Source: Betaproteobacteria bacterium
GTDB taxonomy: Bacteria > Pseudomonadota > Gammaproteobacteria > Burkholderiales > SG8-41
NCBI GenBank assembly: GCA_021414185.1
Contig: JAIOOZ010000221.1
Location: 1 to 9,475, forward strand
Length of the DNA: 9,475 nucleotides
Reading direction: 5' to 3'
In this document: piece by piece, positions 1 to 7,464 of the stretch
How the letters are laid out: every line of letters begins with the position of its first letter
Numbering within the stretch: position 1 is the stretch's first letter
Notes under the pieces: model-generated
The model's database searches: none
Told to the model about the DNA's origin: nothing
The model's input: the letters and a program-made list of their open reading frames with translations, nothing else
Translations under genes and position numbers: made by a program

Positions 1-1
1 C

Positions 2-964
2 ACCGAAAAACAGCATGCGCTCATTCAGCAGCATATCGACAGCATCACCCAGATGTCGCAGCGCCAGGTACTCATCGAAGCGACGATCGCCGAAGTCACC
101 TTGTCCGACGCTTACCAGGGCGGCATCGACTGGAGCCGGCTCGCAACGAGTGGCGGTCTAAACATCACCCAATCGCTGATTGCCGGCGTCGCCAACGCGT
201 TTAGCGCGGGTGGCGTGACGGTCGGCTACGTCAACACGAATTCGAGCATAGGCAACATCAGCGCGTCGATCAAACTGCTCAATCAATTCGGCAACACGCG
301 CGTACTGTCGAGCCCCAAACTGATGGCACTCAACAATCAGACCGCGCTGCTGAAAGTCGTCGACAACATCGTTTACTTCAACATCGAGGCCACCACGACC
401 ACTGCCGCCAACGTAGGCACCAATACGACATTCAATACCACCGCGCAGACGGTGCCCGTCGGGATGGTCATGAGCCTGACGCCGCAGATCAATGAAAACG
501 GCCAGGTCACGCTCACCGTGCGGCCGACCATTACACGCATCAACGGCTTCGCCAACGATCCGAATCCCAGCCTGTGCAGCGCGGCAATTGCCGCCTCCAA
601 CGCCGGCAAATGCCTGACCAACCCGGTGCCGCAGGTGCAGACCCGCGAAATGGAGTCGGTGCTGCAGCTGGTGAGCGGGCAGACCGCGGTTCTCGGCGGA
701 CTCATGCAGGACAATCTGCAATACAACCGCAACTCCATACCCGGCGCGGGTTCGGCTGCCAACACGGGCATGTTCAGCGAACTGTTCGGCATTCGCAACG
801 ACGCCATCACCAAGTCCGAGTTGGTGATTTTTCTGCGCTCGACGGTGATTACCAACCCGTCGCTCGACAGTGACGAACTCAAGTTCTTCCAGCGCTTCCT
901 GCCGCAGCAAACGCAGACGCCGACCGAAACCACCCCGGGCGAAACGGCAGGCATACCGAAATGA
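2..964 (+). CDS. mshL: MshL-like secretin, C-terminal part (5' end outside window)
   Basis: Outer-membrane secretin: the multimeric channel through which the pilus or pseudopilus passes. The reading frame is open from base 2 with no start needed, so the N-terminal periplasmic domains lie upstream; the first ATG (53) is internal. About 320 residues remain and cover the secretin core. Seen in order, numbering from the internal Met at base 53: QVLIEATIAEV (5-15), RVLSSPKLMALNNQ (83-96), the VGMVMSLTPQI strand and LTVRPTITRI (136-162), QTREMESVLQLVSGQTAVLGG (about 196-216), KSELVIFLRSTVI (254-266), then a Thr/Pro/Gln-rich tail. This pattern is typical of the MshL/PilQ/GspD family. The VRPTITRI...NDPNP wording and the neighbours favour MshL. 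Oddity: the loop before QTREMES carries a cysteine pair, C175 and C187. The TGA stop (962-964) overlaps the next gene's ATG as ATGA, implying coupled translation. Family assignment is very sure; the MshL subtype is moderately sure. Confidence 0.93.
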   Translation, partial: TEKQHALIQQHIDSITQMSQRQVLIEATIAEVTLSDAYQGGIDWSRLATSGGLNITQSLIAGVANAFSAGGVTVGYVNTNSSIGNISASIKLLNQFGNTRVLSSPKLMALNNQTALLKVVDNIVYFNIEATTTTAANVGTNTTFNTTAQTVPVGMVMSLTPQINENGQVTLTVRPTITRINGFANDPNPSLCSAAIAASNAGKCLTNPVPQVQTREMESVLQLVSGQTAVLGGLMQDNLQYNRNSIPGAGSAANTGMFSELFGIRNDAITKSELVIFLRSTVITNPSLDSDELKFFQRFLPQQTQTPTETTPGETAGIPK

Positions 965-2220
965 GCCTGTTGATGAAGGCCTTGGAAAAGGCCGCCAAAG
1001 ACCGCGTCGACACCGCCGGCGAGCCAACGGCGCCCGCCAAGCCGGCTGCACCTGGCGCTTCAAGCGCTACGAGCAGCTCCGAGCTGACGCTCGAACCGGC
1101 CATCGCAACGCCGCGCGCGCCCACGCCGCCGCCTTCATCCGCCAAATCCGCCGCCGCTGCCGGGGCTCCCGCCGCGCGCGAATCGGCGCAGGCCGCCGCC
1201 CTGATCCGCGCCGCCGGACATCGCGAGCCGACCGGCAATATATTTTCCTACCTGCGCGATCGTCCGCTGATGGTATTCGGCGTTCTTGCGACGTTGTTCA
1301 TCATCGGCTTCGGCGGCTATGTCTACGTCGAGATGAATCCCGGACTATTCGCCAAACAAGGACCGCGGCCAGCGCCAGTTGCGCAGGCTCCCGCGCCTGC
1401 AACGAGCAGCGCCCCTGCGCCCGCCGCGCCGCAACCGGTCCCGCTCACTTCGCTGTTGCTGCCGCCGGCGCAAACGGGGGACAAAGAAAAAACAGCCGTG
1501 CCGCCGGCCCCGTCTGCTCCCGCCGCCGCCGCGGCAGTGGCCAGCGTTGCCGCTGCGCCGGTGCCGGCGCCCGCCCCGGCGCTCATCGTTTCTTCGGCGC
1601 CGCGCGACAACATCAAGATCGTTGCCGGCAGCACTGCGCCGACTATCAATCCGGTTTTGTCCGAAGCCTACACCGCACTTACCACCGGCAATCTGGAATC
1701 TTCACAACGGCTTTATAACCAGTTGCTGAAAAGCGATCCGCGCAACACAGAAGCGCTGCTCGGCCTCGCCGCCATCGCCACCCAGCAGGGCGATCGCGAC
1801 ACCGCGAACAAGCATTACGTCAAAGTTCTTGAACTCGACCCGCGCAACGCGTTCGCGCAGGCCGGACTGATCGGCATGGTCGGCCGCGCCGATCCGCAAT
1901 CGGCGGAAACACGCGTCAAACAGCTGATCGCGCGCGATCCATCGGAAGCCTATCTGCATTTCACTTTGGGCAACACGTATGTCGACCAGAACCGCTGGCC
2001 CGACGCCCAGCAGGCTTATTTCCAGGCCCATCACCTGCAGCCCGACAATCCGGATTACGCTTTCAACCTCGCCGTTGCGCTTGAACATATTGGTCAATCC
2101 AAGGCGGCGCTCGACTTTTACCGGCGCGCGGTAGCTCTCGCGGCCGCCAAGGGCCGCGCCAATTTCAGCACCGCCGCCGCCCAGGATCGCGTAGCCAAAC
2201 TCGAGAAAACCGCGCAGTAG
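961..2220 (+). CDS. Membrane-anchored TPR protein in MshN position
   Basis: 419-residue bitopic inner-membrane protein with periplasmic tetratricopeptide repeats. Layout: a short amphipathic cytoplasmic start (MSLLMKALEKAAKDR), an Ala/Pro/Ser-rich stretch to about residue 90, one membrane helix at about 103-123 (MVFGVLATLFIIGFGGY), a second Pro/Ala-rich linker (about 133-210), then TPR helices from about 231 to the end. The repeats include AYTALTTGNLESSQRLYNQLL, ALLGLAAIATQQGD, HFTLGNTYVDQNRWPDAQQAYF and AFNLAVALEHIGQSKAALDFYRRA, with the spacing and Gly/Ala/Tyr pattern expected of TPRs. In Vibrio MSHA clusters a TPR protein, MshN, lies near secretin and ATPase genes; the same position here suggests an equivalent role in scaffold or secretin assembly, which is inferred. 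The start ATG overlaps the secretin stop (ATGA). The low-complexity linkers create many overlapping false frames. TPR membrane protein: sure; exact MshN orthology: not shown. Confidence 0.9.
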   Translation: MSLLMKALEKAAKDRVDTAGEPTAPAKPAAPGASSATSSSELTLEPAIATPRAPTPPPSSAKSAAAAGAPAARESAQAAALIRAAGHREPTGNIFSYLRDRPLMVFGVLATLFIIGFGGYVYVEMNPGLFAKQGPRPAPVAQAPAPATSSAPAPAAPQPVPLTSLLLPPAQTGDKEKTAVPPAPSAPAAAAAVASVAAAPVPAPAPALIVSSAPRDNIKIVAGSTAPTINPVLSEAYTALTTGNLESSQRLYNQLLKSDPRNTEALLGLAAIATQQGDRDTANKHYVKVLELDPRNAFAQAGLIGMVGRADPQSAETRVKQLIARDPSEAYLHFTLGNTYVDQNRWPDAQQAYFQAHHLQPDNPDYAFNLAVALEHIGQSKAALDFYRRAVALAAAKGRANFSTAAAQDRVAKLEKTAQ

Positions 2221-2260
2221 CGGCCCAGGCCAGATACGACGGTGGCTTTACGGCAGGAAG

Positions 2261-2267
2261 AAGGAAG
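2261..2267 (+). promoter_or_regulatory. Strong Shine-Dalgarno far upstream of the ATPase start
   Basis: AAGGAAG (preceded by another AGGAAG at 2255-2260) is the best ribosome-binding-site match in the gap between the TPR and ATPase genes. It is 4 bases from the ATG at 2272 but about 43 bases from the ATPase ATG at 2311, which itself has no clear Shine-Dalgarno. It therefore serves the mini-ORF at 2272 if it is used. Confidence 0.5.
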
Positions 2268-2271
2268 CGCG

Positions 2272-2304
2272 ATGCGGTTCAAATCACTGTCCGTAACCAA
2301 CTAG
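2272..2304 (+). CDS. Possible 10-codon leader mini-ORF before the ATPase gene
   Basis: ATG at 2272 opens MRFKSLSVTN followed by TAG (2302-2304). It is in the same frame as the ATPase and ends 6 bases before the ATPase ATG. It has a well-placed purine-rich Shine-Dalgarno, while the ATPase start lacks one. This would fit termination-reinitiation coupling, or a decayed longer N-terminus of the ATPase closed by an amber codon. The conserved MshEN motif begins at residue 9 of the annotated ATPase, so the ATPase does not need the extension. No homologue is recognised, and a chance ORF is quite possible at this length. Confidence 0.25.
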   Translation: MRFKSLSVTN

Positions 2305-2310
2305 AACCCG

Positions 2311-4014
2311 ATGGCTGAACAACGCAAAAAACTGCGTCTAGGCGAACTGCTGGTACAGCAGGGGCTGGTCACGCCCGACCAGCTCGGCATTGCGCTCGCC
2401 GAGCAAAAGCAGAACAACATACCGATCGGACGCCAGCTGGTGCGCCTGGGGTTCGTCACCGAAGCGGCGATACGCGACATCATGGCGCGTACCGTCGGTC
2501 AGGAGTCGATTGACCTCGCGCAAGTAGTGGCCGATCCGGAAGCGCTGAAACTGGTGCCGCAGGACTTTGCCCGACGCCACCGCCTGCTGCCCATCGCGTA
2601 CGACGCGGACGAACGCCAGCTTAGCATCGCGACGACGGAGATCTTCAACGTCGTGGCGCTCGACCAGTTGCGCGCGACCCTTGGGCCGACTGTCGAGATC
2701 AAGACCCAGCTGGCGGGCGAAGCGCAACTCGAAGATTACATCGACCAGTTCTACGGACACGAACTGTCGGTCGACGGCATCCTGCAGGAAATCGAAACCG
2801 GCGAGATCGATTACCAGAGCCTGGGTTCGGGCGGCGACGAGTATACGCAGCCGATGGTGCGGCTTGTCAACGCGCTGCTGGTCGATGCCGTCAAGCGCGG
2901 CGCCTCCGATATCCACTTCGAACCGGAATACGCGTTTCTGCGCATACGCTACCGCATCGACGGCGTGCTCGAAACAGTCCGCAGCCTGCACAAGACCTAC
3001 ATGCCCGGCATCACGGTGCGCGTCAAGGTAATCAGCGAAATGAACATCGCCGAGACGCGCGCGCCGCAGGATGGCCGTATTTCCCTCACTCTGAACGGCC
3101 GGCCGATCGATTTTCGCGTGTCGACGCACCCGACGGTGCACGGCGAAAACATCGTGCTGCGCATACTCGACCGCGAGAAATCGATCATCAGCCTGGACAA
3201 GATGAACCTCCCCGCGGCGACGCTTACGCGGCTGAGCCTGATGCTGGCGCGCCCCGAGGGAATTCTGATCGTGACCGGCCCTACCGGCAGCGGCAAAACC
3301 ACTACGCTGTACTCGCTGTTATCGCAGGTCAACGACGAAACCGTAAACATCATGACGCTCGAGGACCCGGTCGAGTACCCGCTGACGCTGATGCGCCAGA
3401 CCTCGGTCAACGATGCCGTGAAAATGGATTTCGCCAACGGCATACGCTCGATGATGCGCCAGGACCCGGACATCATACTGGTGGGTGAAATCCGCGACCG
3501 CGACACCGCCGAAATGGCGTTTCGCGCGGCCATGACAGGCCACCAGGTGTTTTCTACGCTGCACTCGAACTCGGCACTGGGCGCGTTTCCGCGCCTGCTC
3601 GACATCGGCATCCAGCCGGACATCATGGCGGGAAACATCATCGGCGTAATCGCGCAGCGGCTGGTACGCGTGCTGTGCATGCACTGCAAGGAAGCGTATG
3701 TGCCGACGCTTGAAGAGCGCAAGATACTCGGCGCCGCGGCGGCGGACATCGCCCAGATCTATCGCCCGACCGGCTGCGTAAAATGCGCCAACAAAGGCTA
3801 CAAAGGACGCAGTTCGGTGATGGAACTGCTGGTCATGGATGGCGACCTCGACGAATTGGTCGCGCGCCGCGCCACCGCCAAGGAATTGCGCGCCGCTGCG
3901 CTGGCCAAAAACTTTCGCCCGCTGGCGGAAGAAGGCGTGGCGCTGGTGCTGAACGGGACCAGCAGCATTTCAGAAATATCGCGCACGGTCGATTTGACCG
4001 GCCGCTTTAACTAG
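2311..4014 (+). CDS. mshE: MshE/GspE/PilB-type assembly ATPase with MshEN domain
   Basis: Cytoplasmic hexameric secretion ATPase that powers pilus or pseudopilus extension; 567 residues, the normal length for GspE/PilB. The N-terminal domain (about 1-150) starts with an MshEN motif, RLGELLVQQGL...LGIALAEQ (residues 9-32), followed after five residues by a second, weaker copy (38-61). MshEN binds c-di-GMP in Vibrio MshE. The C-terminal half holds the ATPase core: Walker A GPTGSGKT (323-330), Asp box TLEDPVEY (349-356), Walker B DIILVGEIRD (387-396), His box TGHQVFSTLHSN (409-420), and the tetracysteine metal-binding pair CMHC (456-459) and CVKC (489-492). All key residues are present, so it should be active. 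The ATG at 2311 is fixed by an in-frame TAG at 2302. It has little Shine-Dalgarno of its own. It is followed after 22 bases by the platform gene. Extension-type ATPase is very sure; the Msh subtype rests on MshEN and context. Confidence 0.95.
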   Translation: MAEQRKKLRLGELLVQQGLVTPDQLGIALAEQKQNNIPIGRQLVRLGFVTEAAIRDIMARTVGQESIDLAQVVADPEALKLVPQDFARRHRLLPIAYDADERQLSIATTEIFNVVALDQLRATLGPTVEIKTQLAGEAQLEDYIDQFYGHELSVDGILQEIETGEIDYQSLGSGGDEYTQPMVRLVNALLVDAVKRGASDIHFEPEYAFLRIRYRIDGVLETVRSLHKTYMPGITVRVKVISEMNIAETRAPQDGRISLTLNGRPIDFRVSTHPTVHGENIVLRILDREKSIISLDKMNLPAATLTRLSLMLARPEGILIVTGPTGSGKTTTLYSLLSQVNDETVNIMTLEDPVEYPLTLMRQTSVNDAVKMDFANGIRSMMRQDPDIILVGEIRDRDTAEMAFRAAMTGHQVFSTLHSNSALGAFPRLLDIGIQPDIMAGNIIGVIAQRLVRVLCMHCKEAYVPTLEERKILGAAAADIAQIYRPTGCVKCANKGYKGRSSVMELLVMDGDLDELVARRATAKELRAAALAKNFRPLAEEGVALVLNGTSSISEISRTVDLTGRFN

Positions 4015-4036
4015 CGCCTGACCGCAAAAGCCGGAC

Positions 4037-5245
4037 GTGCCCTCCTTCCAGTACAAAGCCGTCGACAAAACCGGCAGCCCCGCGCGCGGCGCGCTGGATG
4101 CGGCAAACGAAGTCGACCTCGAACTGCGGCTGCGCCGCATGGGGCTCGACCTCATCACGTTTCGCGAAATCGAAAAAAGTGCCAGCGGTTTCGGCGCCGG
4201 CGGAAAAATCACGCGCCGCGACCTCATCACGTTCTGCTTCGACATGGAACAGATTACGCGCTCGGGGATTCCGCTGATGGAAGGCATCCGCGACCTGCGC
4301 GATTCAATCGAAAACCCGCGCTTTCGCGAAGTCCTGGCGACGCTGAACGAAGACATGGAAGGCGGTCGCATCCTGTCGCAAGCCATGTCGCAGCATCCCT
4401 ACGTGTTCGATAACGTGTTCGTGAGCCTGATCCGCGCCGGCGAACAGGCGGGACGCCTGACCGACGTGTTCGCCAACCTGGGCACCACGTTGAAATGGCA
4501 GGATGAGCTCGCGTCGCAAACCAAGCGCCTGCTGATGTATCCGGCGTTCGTGCTGGTGGTCGTAGTCGCGGTGATGCTGTTCATGCTGATTTACCTGGTT
4601 CCGCAGGTCACGCAATTGCTGAAGGCCATGGGCATCGCCCTGCCGATACAGACGCGGCTGCTGATTTTTCTTTCCAATAGCGTGCTCGATTACTGGCCGT
4701 TTATTTTCGGCATACCGATCGCCGCGGCAGCCGGCGTGGTCATGATGGTGCGGCAAAGCCCCAAGGCGCACTACCTGTGGGATTACACCAAGCTGCATCT
4801 GCCGGTCATCGGCCCCATCATGCAGAAAATCATCATGTCACGTTTCACCAATTTTTTCGCGCTGATGTACCAGTCCGGCATCACCATTCTGGAAGCGATC
4901 AAATCATCGGAGGAAATCGTCGGCAATCGCGTCATTGCCGACGGCCTGATGCGCGCGGGCGCGCAGATCAATGCCGGCGACAGCCTGACGGAAACTTTCC
5001 AGAATCTCGGCATCTTCCCGCCGCTCGTGATTCGCATGCTGCGCGTGGGCGAAGCCACCGGCGCGCTCGATACGTCGCTGATGAACGTGACTTACTTTTA
5101 CAACCGCGACGTCAAGGAATCGGTCGACAAAGGCATGGCCATGATAGGGCCCGCGCTGACGGTGGTTCTCGGCGGCATGATGGTATTCATCATGTGGTCG
5201 GTGCTGGGTCCGGTTTATGATATTCTGGGCAAGATCAAGTTCTAG
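4037..5245 (+). CDS. mshG: MshG/GspF/PilC-type inner-membrane platform protein
   Basis: 402-residue polytopic inner-membrane protein on which the ATPase acts and around which the pilus base is built. It begins PSFQYKAVDKTG, the usual family N-terminus, and has two T2SSF domains: about 66-190 with RAGEQAGRLTDVF (133-145), and about 268-392 with RVGEATGALD (336-345). Membrane helices are at about 168-189, 217-238 and 367-394. Length and layout are normal. The start is GTG at 4037: an in-frame TGA at 4019-4021 blocks anything further upstream, and the next ATG would remove the conserved first 34 residues. No clear Shine-Dalgarno precedes the GTG, so translation may depend on coupling with the ATPase gene that ends 22 bases before. 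Family assignment is very sure; mshG is chosen for context. Confidence 0.94.
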   Translation: MPSFQYKAVDKTGSPARGALDAANEVDLELRLRRMGLDLITFREIEKSASGFGAGGKITRRDLITFCFDMEQITRSGIPLMEGIRDLRDSIENPRFREVLATLNEDMEGGRILSQAMSQHPYVFDNVFVSLIRAGEQAGRLTDVFANLGTTLKWQDELASQTKRLLMYPAFVLVVVVAVMLFMLIYLVPQVTQLLKAMGIALPIQTRLLIFLSNSVLDYWPFIFGIPIAAAAGVVMMVRQSPKAHYLWDYTKLHLPVIGPIMQKIIMSRFTNFFALMYQSGITILEAIKSSEEIVGNRVIADGLMRAGAQINAGDSLTETFQNLGIFPPLVIRMLRVGEATGALDTSLMNVTYFYNRDVKESVDKGMAMIGPALTVVLGGMMVFIMWSVLGPVYDILGKIKF

Positions 5246-5281
5246 TTAACCGTTTAATCACAAAGGGAAATCGACCGCGTC

Positions 5282-6856
5282 ATGGCAGATAAGCTGCTGT
5301 TTTCGGTGTCGGCCAGCCAGGTCAGTTCTGCACGCTGGCTGGGCGGCCGCCTGGGCATGAGCACCGTCTTCGAAAACAGCGAAGCGGGGCTCGCGGCGTT
5401 CAAGGAACACCTTGCGCAGGAACCGAATCTGCCGGCACACATGATCGTCGACGCAGTCGAGGAAGACTATCGCTTCGAATCCCTGCCGCACAGCTTTGGC
5501 AGCGACCGTGGCGAAATGATTGCACGCAAATTAAAACAGCATTACCGCAATACGCAGTACTGCAACGCGCGCATCCAGGGGCGCGACCCCGGCAAGCGCC
5601 GCGACGACCGCTATTTGTTTTGCGCGCTGACCAATCCGGAACTGATCAACGGGTGGCTGCAGGAGATCATTGAACGCAAACTGCCGGTTGCCGGCATCTT
5701 CCTGCTGCCGACCGTCAGCGCACGGCTGATCGAAAAGCTCAAACTCAAGCAAACCAACCTGCTGGTCGTGTCGGTCCACGGCGCCGGACTGCGCCTGAGC
5801 TTTTTCCGCGACCAACAACTGCGCATCAGCCGGCTGGCGCGTATCGATGGCAGCGCCAGCCAGGCCATCAAGAATTACGCGGAGGAAATTTCCAACACGC
5901 GGCTGTATCTGCACGCGCTGCGCGTGATGACGCTTGACGAACATCTGTCGGTGCTGATCGTCGATCGCAACGACTCGTTAAAAGATCTCGAGCAAACGAT
6001 AGGCCGCGACAATCCCAACATCGAGTGTCGCCGGCTCGGCCGCCAGGAAATCATTTCCAGCCTCGGCATCGCCGCGCCGGCGCTGGACTCGTCGAGCGAC
6101 TCGCTGTACCTGCATCTGCTCGGGCTGCGCCCTCCCGACAACAATCTGGCGCCTGCAAACGTCACGCTGGGTTACCGCCAGCATCAAATCCGCCGCGGCA
6201 TTTATGCGCTGACAGCAGTCACGGCATTTGCCGCCGCCACCTGGTGCGCGATCACTCTTTATCAGATATTCGATGCGCGCATCGACACCGAAAGCGCGAA
6301 ACGCCAGACTGTAGATCTGCAACGGCAGTATCAGGAAGCCACTCTGCAGTTCCCCGCCGCGCCCACGACCGCGGAAAACCTGCGGCGCGCGGTCGAGATA
6401 TCGCAAAAAATCGGCGCCACCACGCGCACACCGGAAGTTACGATGGGTCTCGTCAGCCAGGCGCTGGACAGCCATCCGCAGATCGTCATGAAATCGTTTG
6501 CCTGGAAATACGGCACCACGGAAGTCGAGGGCGGCCGCGAGGGCAACCAGGCGCCAACCGCGGCGGTGCCGGTTGTGCCGCTGCCGAATGCGCCCGCCGG
6601 CGCCAAGCGCAAGGAAAGCGCGCTCGTCGAAGGGGAAGTGCGCCCCTTTCGCGGGGACTACCGCGCCGCCATCGACGCGATCAACCGTTTTGCCGAAACA
6701 CTCGCGCAACAGCCCAACGTGGCCGAGGTCAGGGTCGCCAAGCTGCCGCTCAACATCAGTCCCAACCTTACGCTGGCCGGCAACACGACCGACAGCCGCG
6801 AGCAGGCCGGCAAGGCGGAATTCACCATCATTCTTGTGATGAAACCTGCCGCATGA
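5282..6856 (+). CDS. PilM-PilN-like (GspL/MshI-like) single-chain inner-membrane protein
   Basis: 524 residues with a cytoplasmic-TM-periplasmic layout. Residues 1-300 look like a diverged actin-like PilM/MshI/GspL cytoplasmic domain: LLFSVSASQVSSARW (5-19) stands where PilM has its first nucleotide loop, and TNLLVVSVHGAGLRLSFF (158-175) resembles the second. One membrane helix lies at about 306-328 (IYALTAVTAFAAATWCAITLYQIF), followed by a short helical stretch (about 335-352) and a periplasmic C-terminus ending in an alternating strand pattern (FTIILVMK, 514-521) as in PilN/GspL ferredoxin-like domains. A low-complexity segment (about 412-447) splits the periplasmic part. Its place before PilO- and PilP-like genes supports the role of an ATPase-coupling, alignment-complex protein. 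The canonical acidic actin-type phosphate loop is not visible, so nucleotide binding is doubtful. The only Shine-Dalgarno-like stretch (AAAGGG, 5262-5267) is 14 bases from the ATG. The stop overlaps the next ATG (ATGA). Function is from architecture and context. Confidence 0.8.
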   Translation: MADKLLFSVSASQVSSARWLGGRLGMSTVFENSEAGLAAFKEHLAQEPNLPAHMIVDAVEEDYRFESLPHSFGSDRGEMIARKLKQHYRNTQYCNARIQGRDPGKRRDDRYLFCALTNPELINGWLQEIIERKLPVAGIFLLPTVSARLIEKLKLKQTNLLVVSVHGAGLRLSFFRDQQLRISRLARIDGSASQAIKNYAEEISNTRLYLHALRVMTLDEHLSVLIVDRNDSLKDLEQTIGRDNPNIECRRLGRQEIISSLGIAAPALDSSSDSLYLHLLGLRPPDNNLAPANVTLGYRQHQIRRGIYALTAVTAFAAATWCAITLYQIFDARIDTESAKRQTVDLQRQYQEATLQFPAAPTTAENLRRAVEISQKIGATTRTPEVTMGLVSQALDSHPQIVMKSFAWKYGTTEVEGGREGNQAPTAAVPVVPLPNAPAGAKRKESALVEGEVRPFRGDYRAAIDAINRFAETLAQQPNVAEVRVAKLPLNISPNLTLAGNTTDSREQAGKAEFTIILVMKPAA

Positions 6857-7464
6857 ACGCCAGCGAATTACGCGCGCTGCAGACGCCCCTCATCCTGCTG
6901 CTGATAATCGTGGCGGTAGGCGCGGGACTCATATACCAGCTCGACCAGACGCTCGTCACCACCAAGCGCGAACTCTCGCTGCAGCAAAACCAGATGCGCG
7001 AGGCGCGCACGCGCCTGCAAAAATCCGGCGACGAAAAAGACATCATCGTGCGCTACCTGCCGAGCTATCAGTACCTGCAACGCGTCGGGTTCGTCGGCGA
7101 CGAGCAGCGCCTGAACTGGCTCGAGGGCCTGCGCCTGTCGAACCTGCAAACGCAGTTGTTCGGCGTGCAATACTCGATAGGTTCCCAGCAGCCGTATGCT
7201 TTTGCGTCAGAACTCGAACCCGGACAGCTTGCGCTGCACCAGTCAGTGATGAAACTCAATTTCCAGTTGCTGCACGAAGGCGACCTCATGAACTTCCTGG
7301 CGGCGCTAGGCAAACAAGGCGCCGGCTTTTTTTCCGTAAATCAATGCCGGGTCGAGCGCCTCGGCACCGGTGGCAGCATACGTTTCCAGCCGAACTTGCG
7401 CGCCGACTGCGATATTGCCTGGATAACGCTGCGTCCGAGTTCGCCGGGAGACAAAAAATCATGA
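6853..7464 (+). CDS. PilO/GspM/MshJ-like bitopic membrane protein
   Basis: 203-residue inner-membrane alignment protein. A short cytoplasmic start (MNASELRALQ) is followed by one membrane helix (about 11-29), a charged coiled-coil-like helix (about 31-60, with TTKRELSLQQNQMREARTRLQ), then a periplasmic domain of about 140 residues with GFVGDEQRLNWLEGL (79-93). This layout is that of PilO/GspM. Two periplasmic cysteines, C165 (NQCRVERL) and C186 (RADCDIAW), sit in adjacent predicted strands and could form a disulphide. The ATG is inside ATGA overlapping the stop of the preceding gene; longer in-frame starts upstream lie inside that gene and are not needed. Together with its neighbours it forms the PilM/N-O-P-like set linking the ATPase and platform to the secretin. 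Sequence identity to any named member cannot be judged here, so no symbol is given. Confidence 0.82.
   Translation: MNASELRALQTPLILLLIIVAVGAGLIYQLDQTLVTTKRELSLQQNQMREARTRLQKSGDEKDIIVRYLPSYQYLQRVGFVGDEQRLNWLEGLRLSNLQTQLFGVQYSIGSQQPYAFASELEPGQLALHQSVMKLNFQLLHEGDLMNFLAALGKQGAGFFSVNQCRVERLGTGGSIRFQPNLRADCDIAWITLRPSSPGDKKS

Noticed and set aside
158..1063. 301-residue open frame on the - strand across the secretin
   Set aside because: It lies opposite a strongly recognisable secretin, has no domain I recognise and is Arg/Gly-rich as expected for an antisense frame of GC-rich coding DNA.
870..1718. 282-residue + strand frame overlapping the TPR gene
   Set aside because: Arg/Ala-rich product from the alternative frame of the Pro/Ala-rich linker; the TPR frame has a clear membrane helix and repeats.
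2221..2254. Possible terminator or promoter in the gap before the ATPase gene
   Set aside because: Only the short GGCCCAGGCC inverted pair is seen, with no stable stem or U-tract, and no convincing -35/-10 pair.
2338..3141. 267-residue open frame on the - strand inside the ATPase gene
   Set aside because: Antisense to conserved ATPase sequence, with low-complexity charged composition and no recognisable motif.
2997..3749. 250-residue open frame on the - strand inside the ATPase gene
   Set aside because: Ser/Arg/Met-rich antisense shadow of the Walker A/B region; no independent support.
2..5245. Classical type II secretion (Gsp) operon
   Set aside because: The MshEN-type ATPase N-domain, the MSHA-like secretin wording, the TPR gene between secretin and ATPase and the absence of GspC/GspG-type genes fit an MSHA-like pilus better; a secretion role is not excluded.
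5246..5281. AT-richer gap (GTTAACCGTTTAATC) before the PilM-N-like gene as promoter
   Set aside because: Only 36 bases, with no paired -35/-10 boxes at proper spacing; may be just a relaxed intergenic stretch.
6025..6852. Longer N-terminal extension of the PilO-like protein
   Set aside because: The extension lies wholly inside the PilM-N-like gene in another frame and is low complexity; the ATG at 6853 gives a normal PilO/GspM-type N-terminus and an ATGA overlap.
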